Below, piece after piece: positions 49,574-58,700 of a stretch of 64,000 bases of DNA (within the stretch, counting starts at the first letter, position 1; every line of letters begins with the position of its first letter). The notes below the pieces were generated by a model that saw only the letters and a program-made list of their open reading frames with translations, made no database searches and was not told the origin of the DNA. The stretch comes from a gamma proteobacterium symbiont of Ctena orbiculata (GTDB lineage Bacteria; Pseudomonadota; Gammaproteobacteria; Chromatiales; Chromatiaceae): assembly GCA_003094555.1 (NCBI GenBank), contig NATW01000116.1, positions 22,889 to 86,888 on the forward strand, read 5' to 3'. The position numbers and the translations under genes were made by a program.

Positions 49574-52500
49574 CTACTGCTCAGAGAGTTCCTTCTCCAA
49601 TTGCTGGCCGAGCTGCTTGGGGGATCCAGTGTGCTTGGCCAGTATATGGTAGGCGACAGGCACGATATAGAGGGTAAACAGGGTGGCGGCAATGACACCT
49701 GAGAGAATCACCGTACCTATGACAGTGCGTGTCTCCGAGCCCGCACCGGAGGAGAGCAGCAGGGGAAGCGAGCCGGCGGCCGTGGTGATGCCGGTCATGA
49801 CAATGGGACGAAAACGCACATGGGCCGCCTCCAGCAAGGCATCGCCGAACGCCTTACCCGCATCCCTCAACTGATTGGCGAATTCAACGATAAGGATACC
49901 GTTTTTGGCGGCCAAGCCCACCAGCATGATCAATCCGATCTGGCTGTAGATGTTGAGGGTCTGGTCGGTCATATAGAGACCCAGCAAGGCCCCCGCCATG
50001 GCCAATGGCACGGTCAACATGATAACCAGGGGGTGCAGCCAACTCTCGAACTGTGCCGCCAATACGAGATAGACCACCACTACGCCGAGGATCAGCACAA
50101 ACACAACGGAGCTGCCTGCGGTCTTGTAGTCCCGGGACTGGCCCTTGTAGTCGATGACGGCATGAGCCGGAAGGTGTTCACGGACCAATCCCTCGAGATA
50201 TTTCAGGGCCGCTCCCAGGGCCAGACCCTGTTCCAGGTTGGCCTCGATAGTCAGAGAGCGCACCCGATTATAGCGGTTCAGGCTGATCGAATCGGCGACC
50301 TCCCGCAGGGTCACCAGATTTGACAGCTGCACCAGTTGTCCACTGGTTGTGGAGCGAACATAGAGATGATTCAGATCTGTGGGTGTGCGTTGATCGCTGC
50401 GCTCACCTTCAAGAATGACATCGTACTCCTCACCCTGTTCGATATAGGTCGTTACCTTGCGTGAACCGAACATGGTCTCGAGGGTACGACCGATCGTCTC
50501 CACGGTGACGCCCAGTTCGGCCGCTCGATCATAGTCGATCTCCACCTTCAGCTGCGGCTTGGTCTCCTTGTAGTCCCAGTTGATCCCCAGCAAACCGGGA
50601 TTGTCGCTCTCTATCTCCTGCAGCAACCTGTCCCGCCACTGTGCCAACTCGTCGTAGGTACCACCACCGATGACGAATTGGATCGGTTTCTGAATGCGTC
50701 GGCCAAATCCCTGGCGCATTACCGGAAACGCCTTCACACCGGGAAGGTCGGATAGGTTCTTACGCAGCTCTTTCATGATCGTCCAGGCGCTACGGCGGGA
50801 GTTCCAATCGTTCAAGACATTGATCACGATACCGCCGTTGAAGATAGCAAAGTTACTGAAGCGCCTGGGTGCCCGAACCAACAGGCGGGTGATTTCACCG
50901 GACTCCACGTAGGGCATCATGCGGCGTTCGATCTCATCCATGTAATCCTTCATATATTCATAGGAGGCGCCCTCTGGACCGTTGACGATCAGGTAGAAGG
51001 CACCCCGATCCTCTTTCGGGGCATACTCATCCGGTATCTGCTGCAAAAGCCAGTAAGCCATGGCGACAATGCCGGTAAACAGTAACAGCATCAGCCAGGC
51101 ATGCCGCATTGCCACATGCAGGGTCTTGATATAGAGATCCCGGATGCGCCCAAACAGCCTGTCTACCCAGCGACTCAGATTCACCCTGCCAACCTCGCCC
51201 GAAGGCAGAATCTGGGAAGCCAACATCGGAGAGAGGGTCAGGGCCACCAGACTGGAAAAGCCAACCGCGGCGGCCATGGTCAAGGCAAATTCGGCGAAGA
51301 GCCTGCCGATATCTCCACCCAGAAAGGCGATGGGAGTGAATACCGAGACCAATACCACGGTGGTGGAGATCACTGCAAATGCAACCTGCCTGGCACCACG
51401 GAAGGCCGCCACCAGGCGCGTCTCACCATACTCCTCCATGCGTCGATGGATATTCTCCAGCATCACGATGGCATCATCCACCACCAGGCCAATCGCCAAC
51501 ACCAGGGCCAGCAGGGTCAATATATTGATGGTGAAACCCAGTATTAGCAACACCAGAAATGTGGCGATAAGGGAGACCGGCACCGCCACCGCCGGCACGA
51601 TCATGGCACGCACGCTGCCTAGAAAGAGGAAGATCACCGTCACCACCAGGAGGATGGCGATAAACAGGGTTTTGTAGACCTCGCTGATGGCATTCTCGAT
51701 GAATACTGAGCTGTCGAAGCTCTGCTTTATCTGCATGCCTTGCGGCAGGGTGGCATTGATCCGCAGCCTCTCCTCTTTTGCCGCCTGGGCCACAGCCAGG
51801 GTATTGGCGGTCGACTGCTTGACAATGCCAATACCGACCATGGGCACGCCATTGCCGCGGAAGAAGGTACGCGTCTCATTGGCCCCTTTTTCCACCCTGG
51901 CCACCTCACCCAGCCGCACCAGGTAGCCATCATCGCCCCGGGCGATAACCAGCCTGGTAAAGTCGTCCGCGGTGTGGAAGGTACGGTCGACACGCACCGT
52001 GAAGACCCGGTCCACCGAATCGATGCTGCCTGCGGGCAGTTCCAGGTTACCCGCGCGCAGGGCCTGCTCCACATCGGTGACGGTCAAACCCCGTGCCGCG
52101 AGGGTCTGTCGGTCGATCCAGATTCGCATGGCAAAGGTCTGGCCGCCTCCCACCCGCACCCGGGCCACCCCATCCAGTACCGAGAAGCGATCCACCAGAT
52201 AACGCCGCGCATAGTCGGACAGCTCTGGCACAGTCATCCGGTCGCTGACCAGATTCAGCCACATGATGACGTCCTCATTGCTGTCCACCTTTTGGATCTC
52301 CGGTGGTTCAGCCTCCAGCGGCAGGTTATCCAATATGGCGGAAACCCGATCACGCACATCATTGGCGGCACCATCGATATCCCGCTTCACATCAAACTCG
52401 ATGGTCACCACCGAGCGTCCATCCTCGCTCACCGATGAGATAAAACGTATCCCTTCGACACCGGAAACACGATCTTCGATCAGTTGGGTGATGCGAGTCT

Positions 52501-52678
52501 CCACCACATTCGCTGCCGCACCTGGATAGAGGGTCTCAACGGAGACGATCGGTGAATCGATATTGGGGTATTCGCGCAACGGCAACTGATCGAAGGCGAC
52601 CAAACCGAAGGCAATCAGCAACAGGGAGAGGACCGAGGCGAAAACCGGCCGTCTGACAGAGATGTCAGATAGGATCAT
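49574..52678 (-). CDS. RND-family multidrug efflux permease (AcrB-like)
   Basis: A 1034-residue inner-membrane RND transporter with the usual 12 TM helices and two large periplasmic loops. The opening SDISVRRPVFASVLSLLLIAFG is typical of the MexK/OqxB-like HAE1 branch. TM4 carries the proton-relay Asp pair in LAIGLVVDDAIVMLENIHRR. Other conserved parts are GVARVRVGGGQTFAMRIWID, TLSPMLASQIL, and the C-terminal GLAAKNGILIVEFANQLRDAG, with the Lys of the proton path. It works with the adaptor gene upstream, whose stop overlaps its start by 4 bases, and needs an outer-membrane channel that is not in this window. Substrates are not predictable. Confidence 0.92.
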   Translation of the reverse strand: MILSDISVRRPVFASVLSLLLIAFGLVAFDQLPLREYPNIDSPIVSVETLYPGAAANVVETRITQLIEDRVSGVEGIRFISSVSEDGRSVVTIEFDVKRDIDGAANDVRDRVSAILDNLPLEAEPPEIQKVDSNEDVIMWLNLVSDRMTVPELSDYARRYLVDRFSVLDGVARVRVGGGQTFAMRIWIDRQTLAARGLTVTDVEQALRAGNLELPAGSIDSVDRVFTVRVDRTFHTADDFTRLVIARGDDGYLVRLGEVARVEKGANETRTFFRGNGVPMVGIGIVKQSTANTLAVAQAAKEERLRINATLPQGMQIKQSFDSSVFIENAISEVYKTLFIAILLVVTVIFLFLGSVRAMIVPAVAVPVSLIATFLVLLILGFTINILTLLALVLAIGLVVDDAIVMLENIHRRMEEYGETRLVAAFRGARQVAFAVISTTVVLVSVFTPIAFLGGDIGRLFAEFALTMAAAVGFSSLVALTLSPMLASQILPSGEVGRVNLSRWVDRLFGRIRDLYIKTLHVAMRHAWLMLLLFTGIVAMAYWLLQQIPDEYAPKEDRGAFYLIVNGPEGASYEYMKDYMDEIERRMMPYVESGEITRLLVRAPRRFSNFAIFNGGIVINVLNDWNSRRSAWTIMKELRKNLSDLPGVKAFPVMRQGFGRRIQKPIQFVIGGGTYDELAQWRDRLLQEIESDNPGLLGINWDYKETKPQLKVEIDYDRAAELGVTVETIGRTLETMFGSRKVTTYIEQGEEYDVILEGERSDQRTPTDLNHLYVRSTTSGQLVQLSNLVTLREVADSISLNRYNRVRSLTIEANLEQGLALGAALKYLEGLVREHLPAHAVIDYKGQSRDYKTAGSSVVFVLILGVVVVYLVLAAQFESWLHPLVIMLTVPLAMAGALLGLYMTDQTLNIYSQIGLIMLVGLAAKNGILIVEFANQLRDAGKAFGDALLEAAHVRFRPIVMTGITTAAGSLPLLLSSGAGSETRTVIGTVILSGVIAATLFTLYIVPVAYHILAKHTGSPKQLGQQLEKELSEQ

Positions 52679-53805
52679 GGCCCACCCTTGGTGGCCTTGA
52701 CCAGGGGCTTGAGCAAGGCATCGATGGCGATCTTGCCTTTCTGCACGCCTTTGATACGCACCTTGCCATCGTGCTTCGCCTTATCCGTTCCATGGGTGAT
52801 GACCCGCTCCCCCATCTGCAGCCCATCCACCACCTCCACCTCGCCAGGCCGACGCGATCCGATGGTGATTTTCCGTTTCGCCACCCGATTCTCACCACCC
52901 TCAACCACGAATACAAACTGATCATTGCCCTTAGGCATCAGCGCTGCCTCCGGTATGACCAGGGTTCGTCGGGGATTGTGCAACAACTCGACGGTCATCA
53001 GCATACCCGGCTTCAACAACCGCTCCGGATTGGCAATCATGGCACGCACCAGGACTGAACGATTGACCGGATCGACACGACTGTCCACGACCTTCACTTC
53101 ACCATTGAAGATTCGATCCCGGTAGGAACGGCTGCGGGCGCGAATCAGCAGACCCGGTTGCAGATCGGCAAGATAGACGGAGGGCACCGCAAATTCCAGC
53201 TTCATGCTCGCGTCATCGTCCAATGTAGTGATCGTGTCACCGGTCTCCACCAAGGCACCGACACTGATGTTGCGCAGTCCTACGACACCTGAAAAGGGTG
53301 CGTTAATGAGCCGATCCGCAAGCCTAGACTGGATAGCCGCCAGGCGGGCACGCGCGGTATCCACTTCACGTCGCCTCTGGTCGAGCAGAGACTGAGCTTC
53401 TATACCCTTGGACTCGAGTCGACTGACCCGATTAAATTGACGCTTGGCCTCATTCAGGTTTGCTTGGGCCTCCTGCAACAGGGCATGCTCCTCGCGATTG
53501 GTCATCTCCACCAGCACCTGACCTGCTTTGACCCGTTGGCCGTCATCAAAATGGATCGCGGTTACCGTTTCCGTGACATTCACGGTCAATTCAACCGACT
53601 CATTCGCTTTAAGCGTACCCAAGGCCTCGATACGTTCAACAAACTCATCCTCGATGACTTCTGTAACAATAACCAGGGGCCCAGGCTTCTCCGCAGACCA
53701 ACCGAGCGTGGATATGGACAATAACAGCAGCATACATAGCCAGGCGTATTTTGGATTCGGTTTCAGTTTGCGGTTTGCCGGCGCGACAGGTCGGTGTCTA
53801 TTCAC
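52675..53805 (-). CDS. RND periplasmic adaptor (MexA/AcrA-like membrane-fusion protein)
   Basis: A 376-residue adaptor if translation starts at the GTG at 53805, which follows GAGGG by 5 bases. A short charged stretch then precedes the hydrophobic segment YAWLCMLLLLSISTLGWSA. Longer frames to 53964 lack a good start signal. The mature protein shows the lipoyl half AIHFDDGQRVKAGQVLVEM, an alpha-hairpin (LLQEAQANLNEAKRQFNRVSRLESKGIEAQSLLDQRRREVDTARARLA), the second lipoyl half LINAPFSGVVGLRNISVGALVETGD, and the beta-barrel/membrane-proximal region with RNPERLLKPGMLMTVEL-type sequence. No lipobox is evident; the anchor is either the signal segment or none. It overlaps the permease gene (ATGA), so the two are translationally coupled. 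Confidence 0.87.
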   Translation of the reverse strand: MNRHRPVAPANRKLKPNPKYAWLCMLLLLSISTLGWSAEKPGPLVIVTEVIEDEFVERIEALGTLKANESVELTVNVTETVTAIHFDDGQRVKAGQVLVEMTNREEHALLQEAQANLNEAKRQFNRVSRLESKGIEAQSLLDQRRREVDTARARLAAIQSRLADRLINAPFSGVVGLRNISVGALVETGDTITTLDDDASMKLEFAVPSVYLADLQPGLLIRARSRSYRDRIFNGEVKVVDSRVDPVNRSVLVRAMIANPERLLKPGMLMTVELLHNPRRTLVIPEAALMPKGNDQFVFVVEGGENRVAKRKITIGSRRPGEVEVVDGLQMGERVITHGTDKAKHDGKVRIKGVQKGKIAIDALLKPLVKATKGGP

Positions 53806-54260
53806 TATATCCCTCGACGGGAGCGGGTTATGGGTAATGAGATCACAAGCATTTTGAATCTGATGTTGCTGATCGAGTTCCATGACACTACACATTAATC
53901 GGTTTGTTCCGGTGAATTGGATTCCTTGATTAGGATATAGTGATAGTCGTCCATGGAGTAGCATAATATGCGTTTCGCAACATCACTGCTTTCAGAATCA
54001 ATATAATCCGCTCTCTGTTGGGTATCGAATCCAGGCCGAATGTTCCATTGAAACCCATCGTTTATTGAGCAAAAAAGCCGCCAGCCCTCAATCCATACGA
54101 GGATTTGCATACCGGATTTGAACAGTAGACGATTCTTCGGTCAATTGCCCCAGATCATTCAGATATACAATTCTCAGGGTATGCTTATGCCCATAATTTA
54201 TGTGCGGGCTTTATATGGCACAATCTGATTTTATTACTCTGATGGCATAGAATTCGAACG
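53806..54260. other. Region upstream of the RND adaptor
   Basis: 455 bases between the RND pair (minus) and the phosphatase gene (plus). It should hold their promoters and possibly the small unknown frame at 53895-54110. No TetR-type repressor gene, often found beside RND pumps, is present. Confidence 0.4.
53895..54110 (-). CDS. Small unknown protein (doubtful)
   Basis: A 71-codon frame upstream of the RND adaptor, with a mixed composition that looks more protein-like than random (WIEGWRLFCSINDGFQWN, DDYHYILIKESN). It has no strong ribosome-binding site and no recognised family. It would be the first gene of the RND transcript. I give it low confidence. Confidence 0.3.
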   Translation of the reverse strand: MQILVWIEGWRLFCSINDGFQWNIRPGFDTQQRADYIDSESSDVAKRILCYSMDDYHYILIKESNSPEQTD

Positions 54261-55040
54261 ATGACGACCGGATGGCTAGTATTTACAGACCTTGATGGCA
54301 CTCTGCTGGATCACAATAGTTATGATCATCGAGACGCAGTTCCCGCACTGCGCAAGTTGAGAGAGCGACAAATTCCAGTCATTCTCGTTTCCAGCAAGAC
54401 CCATGCTGAACTTGCTGTTTTGATACAAAAACTTGATCTCGAAGGGCCGATGATCGGCGAGAATGGGGCCGTCATCATCTATCCCGGCGAACCCCCGCAG
54501 ATCGCTCCTCCGGGCTATCTGCAGATCCGGGACTATCTCGTCGACTCTCGCACAAATCCCAACTACGAAACCCTGGGATTTGGTGACATGACCGTGGAGG
54601 AGGTCATGGCAGCTACTGGTCTGGGACACGACATGGCAAAGCTTGCCATGCACAGACTCGGTTCTGAGGCCTTTTTCTGGCAAGGTAGCGAGGCCGATCT
54701 GAAACAGTTCCGACAGGATATCTCCCGTATAGGATTACGACTCCTAAAAGGCGGCCGCTTCTACCACCTGCTGGGTGACACCGACAAAGGCAAGGCAGTA
54801 AAATATGTGGCCAGACATCTGAAGAAAAAAGGACAGGCAGTCACCAGAACCATCGGCCTGGGTGATAGTGACAACGATAGGGAGATGCTGCTCGCAGTCG
54901 ATATTCCGATCATTGTACGCAAGCATGATGGTACTCATATCATTCTCGAACAGCGACCTGATGCCATAATCACCGATCTACCCGGCCCTGCGGGTTGGAA
55001 TCAGGCCATTCAAAATCTATTACAACAATCTGAGACCTGA
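54261..55040 (+). CDS. HAD phosphatase, mannosyl-/glucosyl-3-phosphoglycerate phosphatase-like
   Basis: A 259-residue HAD-superfamily (Cof/IIB subclass) phosphatase. The catalytic aspartates are in VFTDLDGTLLDH (the DxDGT motif), the second motif is ILVSSKTHAE, the Lys is in TDKGKAVKYV, and the final acidic motif is IGLGDSDNDREML. The fold, length and the opening WLVFTDLDGTLL are those of mannosyl-3-phosphoglycerate phosphatase (MpgP/YedP). It is 2 bases upstream of a glucosyl-3-phosphoglycerate synthase-like gene, so the pair would make glucosylglycerate (or mannosylglycerate), a compatible solute: synthase first, then removal of phosphate. The sugar cannot be told from sequence alone; the neighbouring phosphorylase suggests glucose. 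Confidence 0.85.
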   Translation: MTTGWLVFTDLDGTLLDHNSYDHRDAVPALRKLRERQIPVILVSSKTHAELAVLIQKLDLEGPMIGENGAVIIYPGEPPQIAPPGYLQIRDYLVDSRTNPNYETLGFGDMTVEEVMAATGLGHDMAKLAMHRLGSEAFFWQGSEADLKQFRQDISRIGLRLLKGGRFYHLLGDTDKGKAVKYVARHLKKKGQAVTRTIGLGDSDNDREMLLAVDIPIIVRKHDGTHIILEQRPDAIITDLPGPAGWNQAIQNLLQQSET

Positions 55041-55042
55041 GC

Positions 55043-56257
55043 ATGGCTGATTTCTTTCAAAACGGCGCTATCACCACCCTGCATCGACTGACCGACCGAC
55101 CGCTCGACGAGATGGAGCAGGAACTCGCCGAATATGTACAGAAACGCCCCATCGGCCTGATCCTGCCCAGCCTCTATTCCGAACTCTCCGGCCCCGCACT
55201 CTCCAGGATTCTGGATGAGCTGCAGCATGCGGAGTATATCTCGCACATCATCATCGGCTTGGACCGGGCGGATGAGGCGGAATTTCGCCATGCCCAGAAC
55301 TTTTTCTCCAGATTGCCGCAACAGACCCATCTGCTATGGCAGGATGGACCACGCCTGCGCAGCCTTGACGATGAACTGCGTGAACGGGACCTCTCCCCAC
55401 CGGAACCGGGCAAGGGTCGCAATGTCTGGTTTTGCCTGGGTTATGCCCTGGCCATAGAAGAACTTACCGCGGTCGGTCTGCACGACTGCGACATTGTCAC
55501 ATACCAGCGGGATCTGCCTGCCAGACTCTTCTACCCATTGGTCCATCCCAACTCCAGTTTCGAATATGCCAAAGGCTACTATGCACGGGTCAACCTGAAC
55601 AAGCTCGGCGGCAGGGTCACGCGACTGTTCGTCACCCCGCTGATCCGGGCGTTGCGCATGATGGTGGGTCCCCTGGAGTACCTGGACTTCATGGACAGCT
55701 TTCGCTATCCATTGTCGGGGGAATTCGCCATGAGCATGGACCTGGCATCCCAGGTACGCATCCCGAGCGATTGGGGGCTCGAGGTGGGTCTGCTGTCCGA
55801 AGTCTATCGCAACATATCCAGACATCAGATCTGCCAGGTCGACATCGCGGAACAGTATGATCACAAACACCAGGATCTATCAGCGGAAGACCGTGATGGA
55901 GGCCTGGCGAAGATGAGCCGTGATATCGCCAAATCCTTCTATCGCAAAATGGCGACAGAGGGCATCCAGATGAACCAGGCCTTCTTTCGCAGCTTAAAGG
56001 CGGCCTATCTGCGCAAGGCCCTGGACATGGTGGAGATGTACTACCATGACGCAACCATCAACAACCTCAAATTTAATCGCCATGCCGAAGAGGAGGCGAT
56101 TGAGGTATTCCAGCAGAGCATCGTCGAAGCCGGCCAGGCCTTTCTCGACAATCCCCTGGAGGCCCCGTTCATCGCCAATTGGAAACGCATCCTCTCCGCA
56201 ATGCCCGATTTCAACGATCGACTCTACCAGGCCGTGGAGGCGGATAGCCAGAACTAA
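55043..56257 (+). CDS. Glucosyl-3-phosphoglycerate synthase-like glycosyltransferase (GT81/GT-A fold)
   Basis: A 404-residue GT-A-fold glycosyltransferase related to GpgS. The start is a donor-binding beta-alpha pattern (KRPIGLILPSLYSELSGPALSRIL, SHIIIGLDRADEAEF). Next are GKGRNVWFCLGYALA and the metal/nucleotide motif LHDCDIVTYQRDLPARLFYPLVHP, in which D-x-D-type residues are DCDIV. Later comes GPLEYLDFMDSFRYPLSGEFAMSMDLASQVRIPSDWGLEVGLL, the typical acceptor-site region. It makes glucosyl-3-phosphoglycerate from NDP-glucose and 3-phosphoglycerate. It is 2 bases downstream of the phosphatase and convergent with the phosphorylase, 48 bases away. Together they define a compatible-solute module. 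Family assignment by motif; sugar specificity inferred. Confidence 0.82.
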   Translation: MADFFQNGAITTLHRLTDRPLDEMEQELAEYVQKRPIGLILPSLYSELSGPALSRILDELQHAEYISHIIIGLDRADEAEFRHAQNFFSRLPQQTHLLWQDGPRLRSLDDELRERDLSPPEPGKGRNVWFCLGYALAIEELTAVGLHDCDIVTYQRDLPARLFYPLVHPNSSFEYAKGYYARVNLNKLGGRVTRLFVTPLIRALRMMVGPLEYLDFMDSFRYPLSGEFAMSMDLASQVRIPSDWGLEVGLLSEVYRNISRHQICQVDIAEQYDHKHQDLSAEDRDGGLAKMSRDIAKSFYRKMATEGIQMNQAFFRSLKAAYLRKALDMVEMYYHDATINNLKFNRHAEEEAIEVFQQSIVEAGQAFLDNPLEAPFIANWKRILSAMPDFNDRLYQAVEADSQN

Positions 56258-56274
56258 TAAAGCACCCGCCTTTA

Positions 56275-56314
56275 CAACTCAAAACTCAAAACTAAAAACT
56301 AAAAACTAAAAACT
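56275..56314. repeat. Tandem AAAAACT repeat between two convergent genes
   Basis: About five AACTC/AAAACT-type units lie between the glycosyltransferase and the phosphorylase. The same type occurs at about 36688-36727. On the minus strand it reads as T-rich, AGTTTTT-like runs, which may end the transcript of the phosphorylase. Confidence 0.5.
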
Positions 56315-58021
56315 CTTCAGCTGTAGCAGCCACACCACCTGGTAGGGTCTCAGCCTTAACCCATCCTCATCCAAATCCGGGACATTCTGCTGTAAGGCGT
56401 CATGCCATCTGGTTGTTTGATCATCCAGCCGGGGCAAAGTGATAATAACGGTATCGGCAGTCAAGTTGTGGATAGCCAGCACTCGCTCACGGTCATCCAG
56501 ACTGCACCGCTCCAAGCCGAATACACCGTCCCGCAGATCCAATACCTGTTGCGAGGCATCCGGGTGGAAGGATTTAATCCCCCTGCGCAAGCGCAAACGC
56601 CGGATATACTCGGGAAACACCCGCCCGGTATCCGTAAGCGGATCGTCGGCGAGTCTTTCAAGCTCAGCACCGTCCCACTTGCGACGATTGATGGCTCGGG
56701 TCATACCCGTTCTTTCGACCCCCACTGGGTCGTTTGCCGTGGCGGCCAGTGCATTGATATAGACTGCCGGTATCCCTCGCATAGCGAGCGGGATGGTCTG
56801 GGAGAGCATAAAACGCGCTATGTGCCAGGGATCATCAGGTCTATCGGCGCAACGAAAGGCATCGAAATAGCTGATATTCAATTCATAGGGCCGATCAGCA
56901 CCCTCGGTAGTGGCGCGCATCGACACATAACCACCCAGTTTTCGCATATCATCCAGTAGTTGATTGACCTCCTCATCAGGCACCAAACCCTCCAACGGGC
57001 GAAGACCGACACCGTCATGAGATGCGGTAAAATTGAGATAGGTACAGGCATCGGGCAGGGCCTCATTCTCCAGTGACCGGGCCCACGGCGTCAGGTATTG
57101 CGTTGTCTGCTGATGGATGGCGTGCAGAATCAATGGTGGAAGACTGAACTGATAGACCATATTGGCCTCGTCACCCTTGCCGAAATAGCTGATATTCTCC
57201 GCGTGGGGCACGTTGGTCTCAGTCAACAGGATCGTGCCAGGCTCGAGCAATTCCACCAAGCTACGAAACAGCTTAACCACTTCATGGGTCTGCGGCAGAT
57301 GGATACAGCTGGTGCCTATCTGCTTCCAGACAAAGGCCACCGCATCCAAGCGAATTGCCCTGGCGCCACGCCGGATGTAGTCAAGCATGATATCGATGAA
57401 CTCGAACAACACATCGGGATTGGCGAAATTCAGATCGATCTGGTCATTACTGAAGGTTGCCCAGACATGTTTGATACCCTCCGGGGTGCGTACCAGACTC
57501 AGCAGTGGGGAACTGCGGGGACGCACCACCATTGAGAGATTCTCGTTGGGATCGACCTCCATGACATAGTCACGGCCCGGCTCTTCGTTGTGGATGAAAT
57601 TGACAAACCACAAGTGCTCGCGGGATATGTGGTTCAGAACCAGATCGAACAACAATGAAGCCCCATCCGCAAGCGCCTCGATATCGTCCCAATCACCCAA
57701 TTTAGGATTGACTGACCTGAAGTCGGAAACCGCAAATCCGTCATCTGAGCTGTAAGGGAAAAACGGCAGTATATGGAGCAGATTAAAGACCCCGTCCAGG
57801 CGCCGATCTAGAAATGACTTCAAGGCGGCAAGAGGCGTCATGCCAGGGTATTGCACACTATCCCCATAGGTTATAAGGACACAGTCATTTTCATCCCAGC
57901 GTGGCTGACCCCGGCGTTGTCCCTGGCGAAGTTCGATATGCCGCTTGAACAGGTGATGCAGTCTGGGCAGTAGCTGATCAGCCCTCTCTTCACCATACAG
58001 CGATTGAAGATGGCCAAGCAT
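56306..58021 (-). CDS. GH13_18 sugar phosphorylase (glucosylglycerate/sucrose phosphorylase type)
   Basis: A 571-residue GH13 enzyme of the sucrose-phosphorylase subfamily. The beta-barrel motifs are LLFDLVLNHISREH (region I), GARAIRLDAVAFVWK (nucleophile Asp), TILLTETNVPHAEN (acid/base Glu) and TASHDGVGLRPLEG (third Asp). The GVGLRPLEG and FPYSSDDGFAVSDFRSVNP segments are typical of this phosphorylase group. Related enzymes use phosphate to split glucosylglycerate or sucrose to glucose-1-phosphate. Because the gene faces the synthase and phosphatase genes, glucosylglycerate is the likely substrate and the enzyme would recycle the solute when osmotic stress ends. The long spacer before the gene (58022-58310) separates it from the DsrC-like gene. 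Confidence 0.85.
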   Translation of the reverse strand: MLGHLQSLYGEERADQLLPRLHHLFKRHIELRQGQRRGQPRWDENDCVLITYGDSVQYPGMTPLAALKSFLDRRLDGVFNLLHILPFFPYSSDDGFAVSDFRSVNPKLGDWDDIEALADGASLLFDLVLNHISREHLWFVNFIHNEEPGRDYVMEVDPNENLSMVVRPRSSPLLSLVRTPEGIKHVWATFSNDQIDLNFANPDVLFEFIDIMLDYIRRGARAIRLDAVAFVWKQIGTSCIHLPQTHEVVKLFRSLVELLEPGTILLTETNVPHAENISYFGKGDEANMVYQFSLPPLILHAIHQQTTQYLTPWARSLENEALPDACTYLNFTASHDGVGLRPLEGLVPDEEVNQLLDDMRKLGGYVSMRATTEGADRPYELNISYFDAFRCADRPDDPWHIARFMLSQTIPLAMRGIPAVYINALAATANDPVGVERTGMTRAINRRKWDGAELERLADDPLTDTGRVFPEYIRRLRLRRGIKSFHPDASQQVLDLRDGVFGLERCSLDDRERVLAIHNLTADTVIITLPRLDDQTTRWHDALQQNVPDLDEDGLRLRPYQVVWLLQLKSF

Positions 58022-58209
58022 GCGTTTATCGAATTGGTCGATGACACTATCCTCTTATTGCGCACCAACGGATGGTTGAGGTGTATGGATCTGCACAGTT
58101 TCGGTGCAAAACTGATCGTGCAATTTAAGTAATCACTAACAAAAAAAACATTTATGAACGCTAGGTCATAGAGACCGACTATATTCAATATCTCTTAAGT
58201 ATAAAAGTG

Positions 58210-58223
58210 TTGATTTATATCAA
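58210..58223. promoter_or_regulatory. Perfect FNR/ANR-type site upstream of the DsrC-like gene
   Basis: TTGAT-TTAT-ATCAA is an exact FNR consensus, in the divergent 289-base region between the phosphorylase and the DsrC-like gene. A moderate -10 (ACTAAT, 58245-58250) is at the right distance for activation at a centre of about -41.5 in the direction of the DsrC-like gene (start 58311). Confidence 0.7.
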
Positions 58224-58310
58224 CACATCACTAGAAAACCACCCACTAATCCTGCTACTTTTAAAGAACAACTACGAAAAAAACACCAATTGCACACCAA
58301 GGAGACCAAC

Positions 58311-58700
58311 ATGAGGCTTGAACACACCGACACAGCCAACCGCCCAGATGCGGTCCAGGCTAACAGGACCATAGAAGTAGAGGGTCGACTGATCGCCATC
58401 GATGATGAAGGATATCTCCTCGACTTCAACGACTGGAGTCCGGCGGTGACCGAAGCCCTGGCAGAGGCCGATGGTGTAAAACTGACCGATGAACATTGGT
58501 TGTTAATCGATTTTCTGCATCGCTTTTACGAAGAGTACGAGATCGCACCGGAGATCCCCATCCTGGCACGCAACCTGTGCAAGGACCAAAACGACTGCCG
58601 CTGGACCAAACGCTATATAGAAACCCTGTTTCCCGGCGGCGCAAAGATGGCATGCCGTTTTGCAGGTCTCTCGAGACCTGTGGGTCGCAGTTGCCTGTAA
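58311..58700 (+). CDS. DsrC/TusE-family sulfur carrier with modified C-terminal arm
   Basis: A 129-residue protein of the DsrC/TusE/RspA family. Recognisable parts are VEGRLIAIDDEGYLLDFNDWSPAVTEALAEADG, LTDEHWLLIDFLHRFYEEYEIAP, and the C-terminal arm with C115 (KMACRFAGLSRP) and the penultimate C128 (GRSCL). In canonical DsrC the two redox cysteines are 11 apart and the end reads GCV; here they are 13 apart with RS inserted and Leu last, so the arm differs. The ATG at 58311 follows AAGGAG by 6 bases. The function is probably in sulfur relay or in anaerobic regulation, because of the perfect FNR box at 58210. No dsrAB or tus genes are adjacent. Confidence 0.82.
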   Translation: MRLEHTDTANRPDAVQANRTIEVEGRLIAIDDEGYLLDFNDWSPAVTEALAEADGVKLTDEHWLLIDFLHRFYEEYEIAPEIPILARNLCKDQNDCRWTKRYIETLFPGGAKMACRFAGLSRPVGRSCL

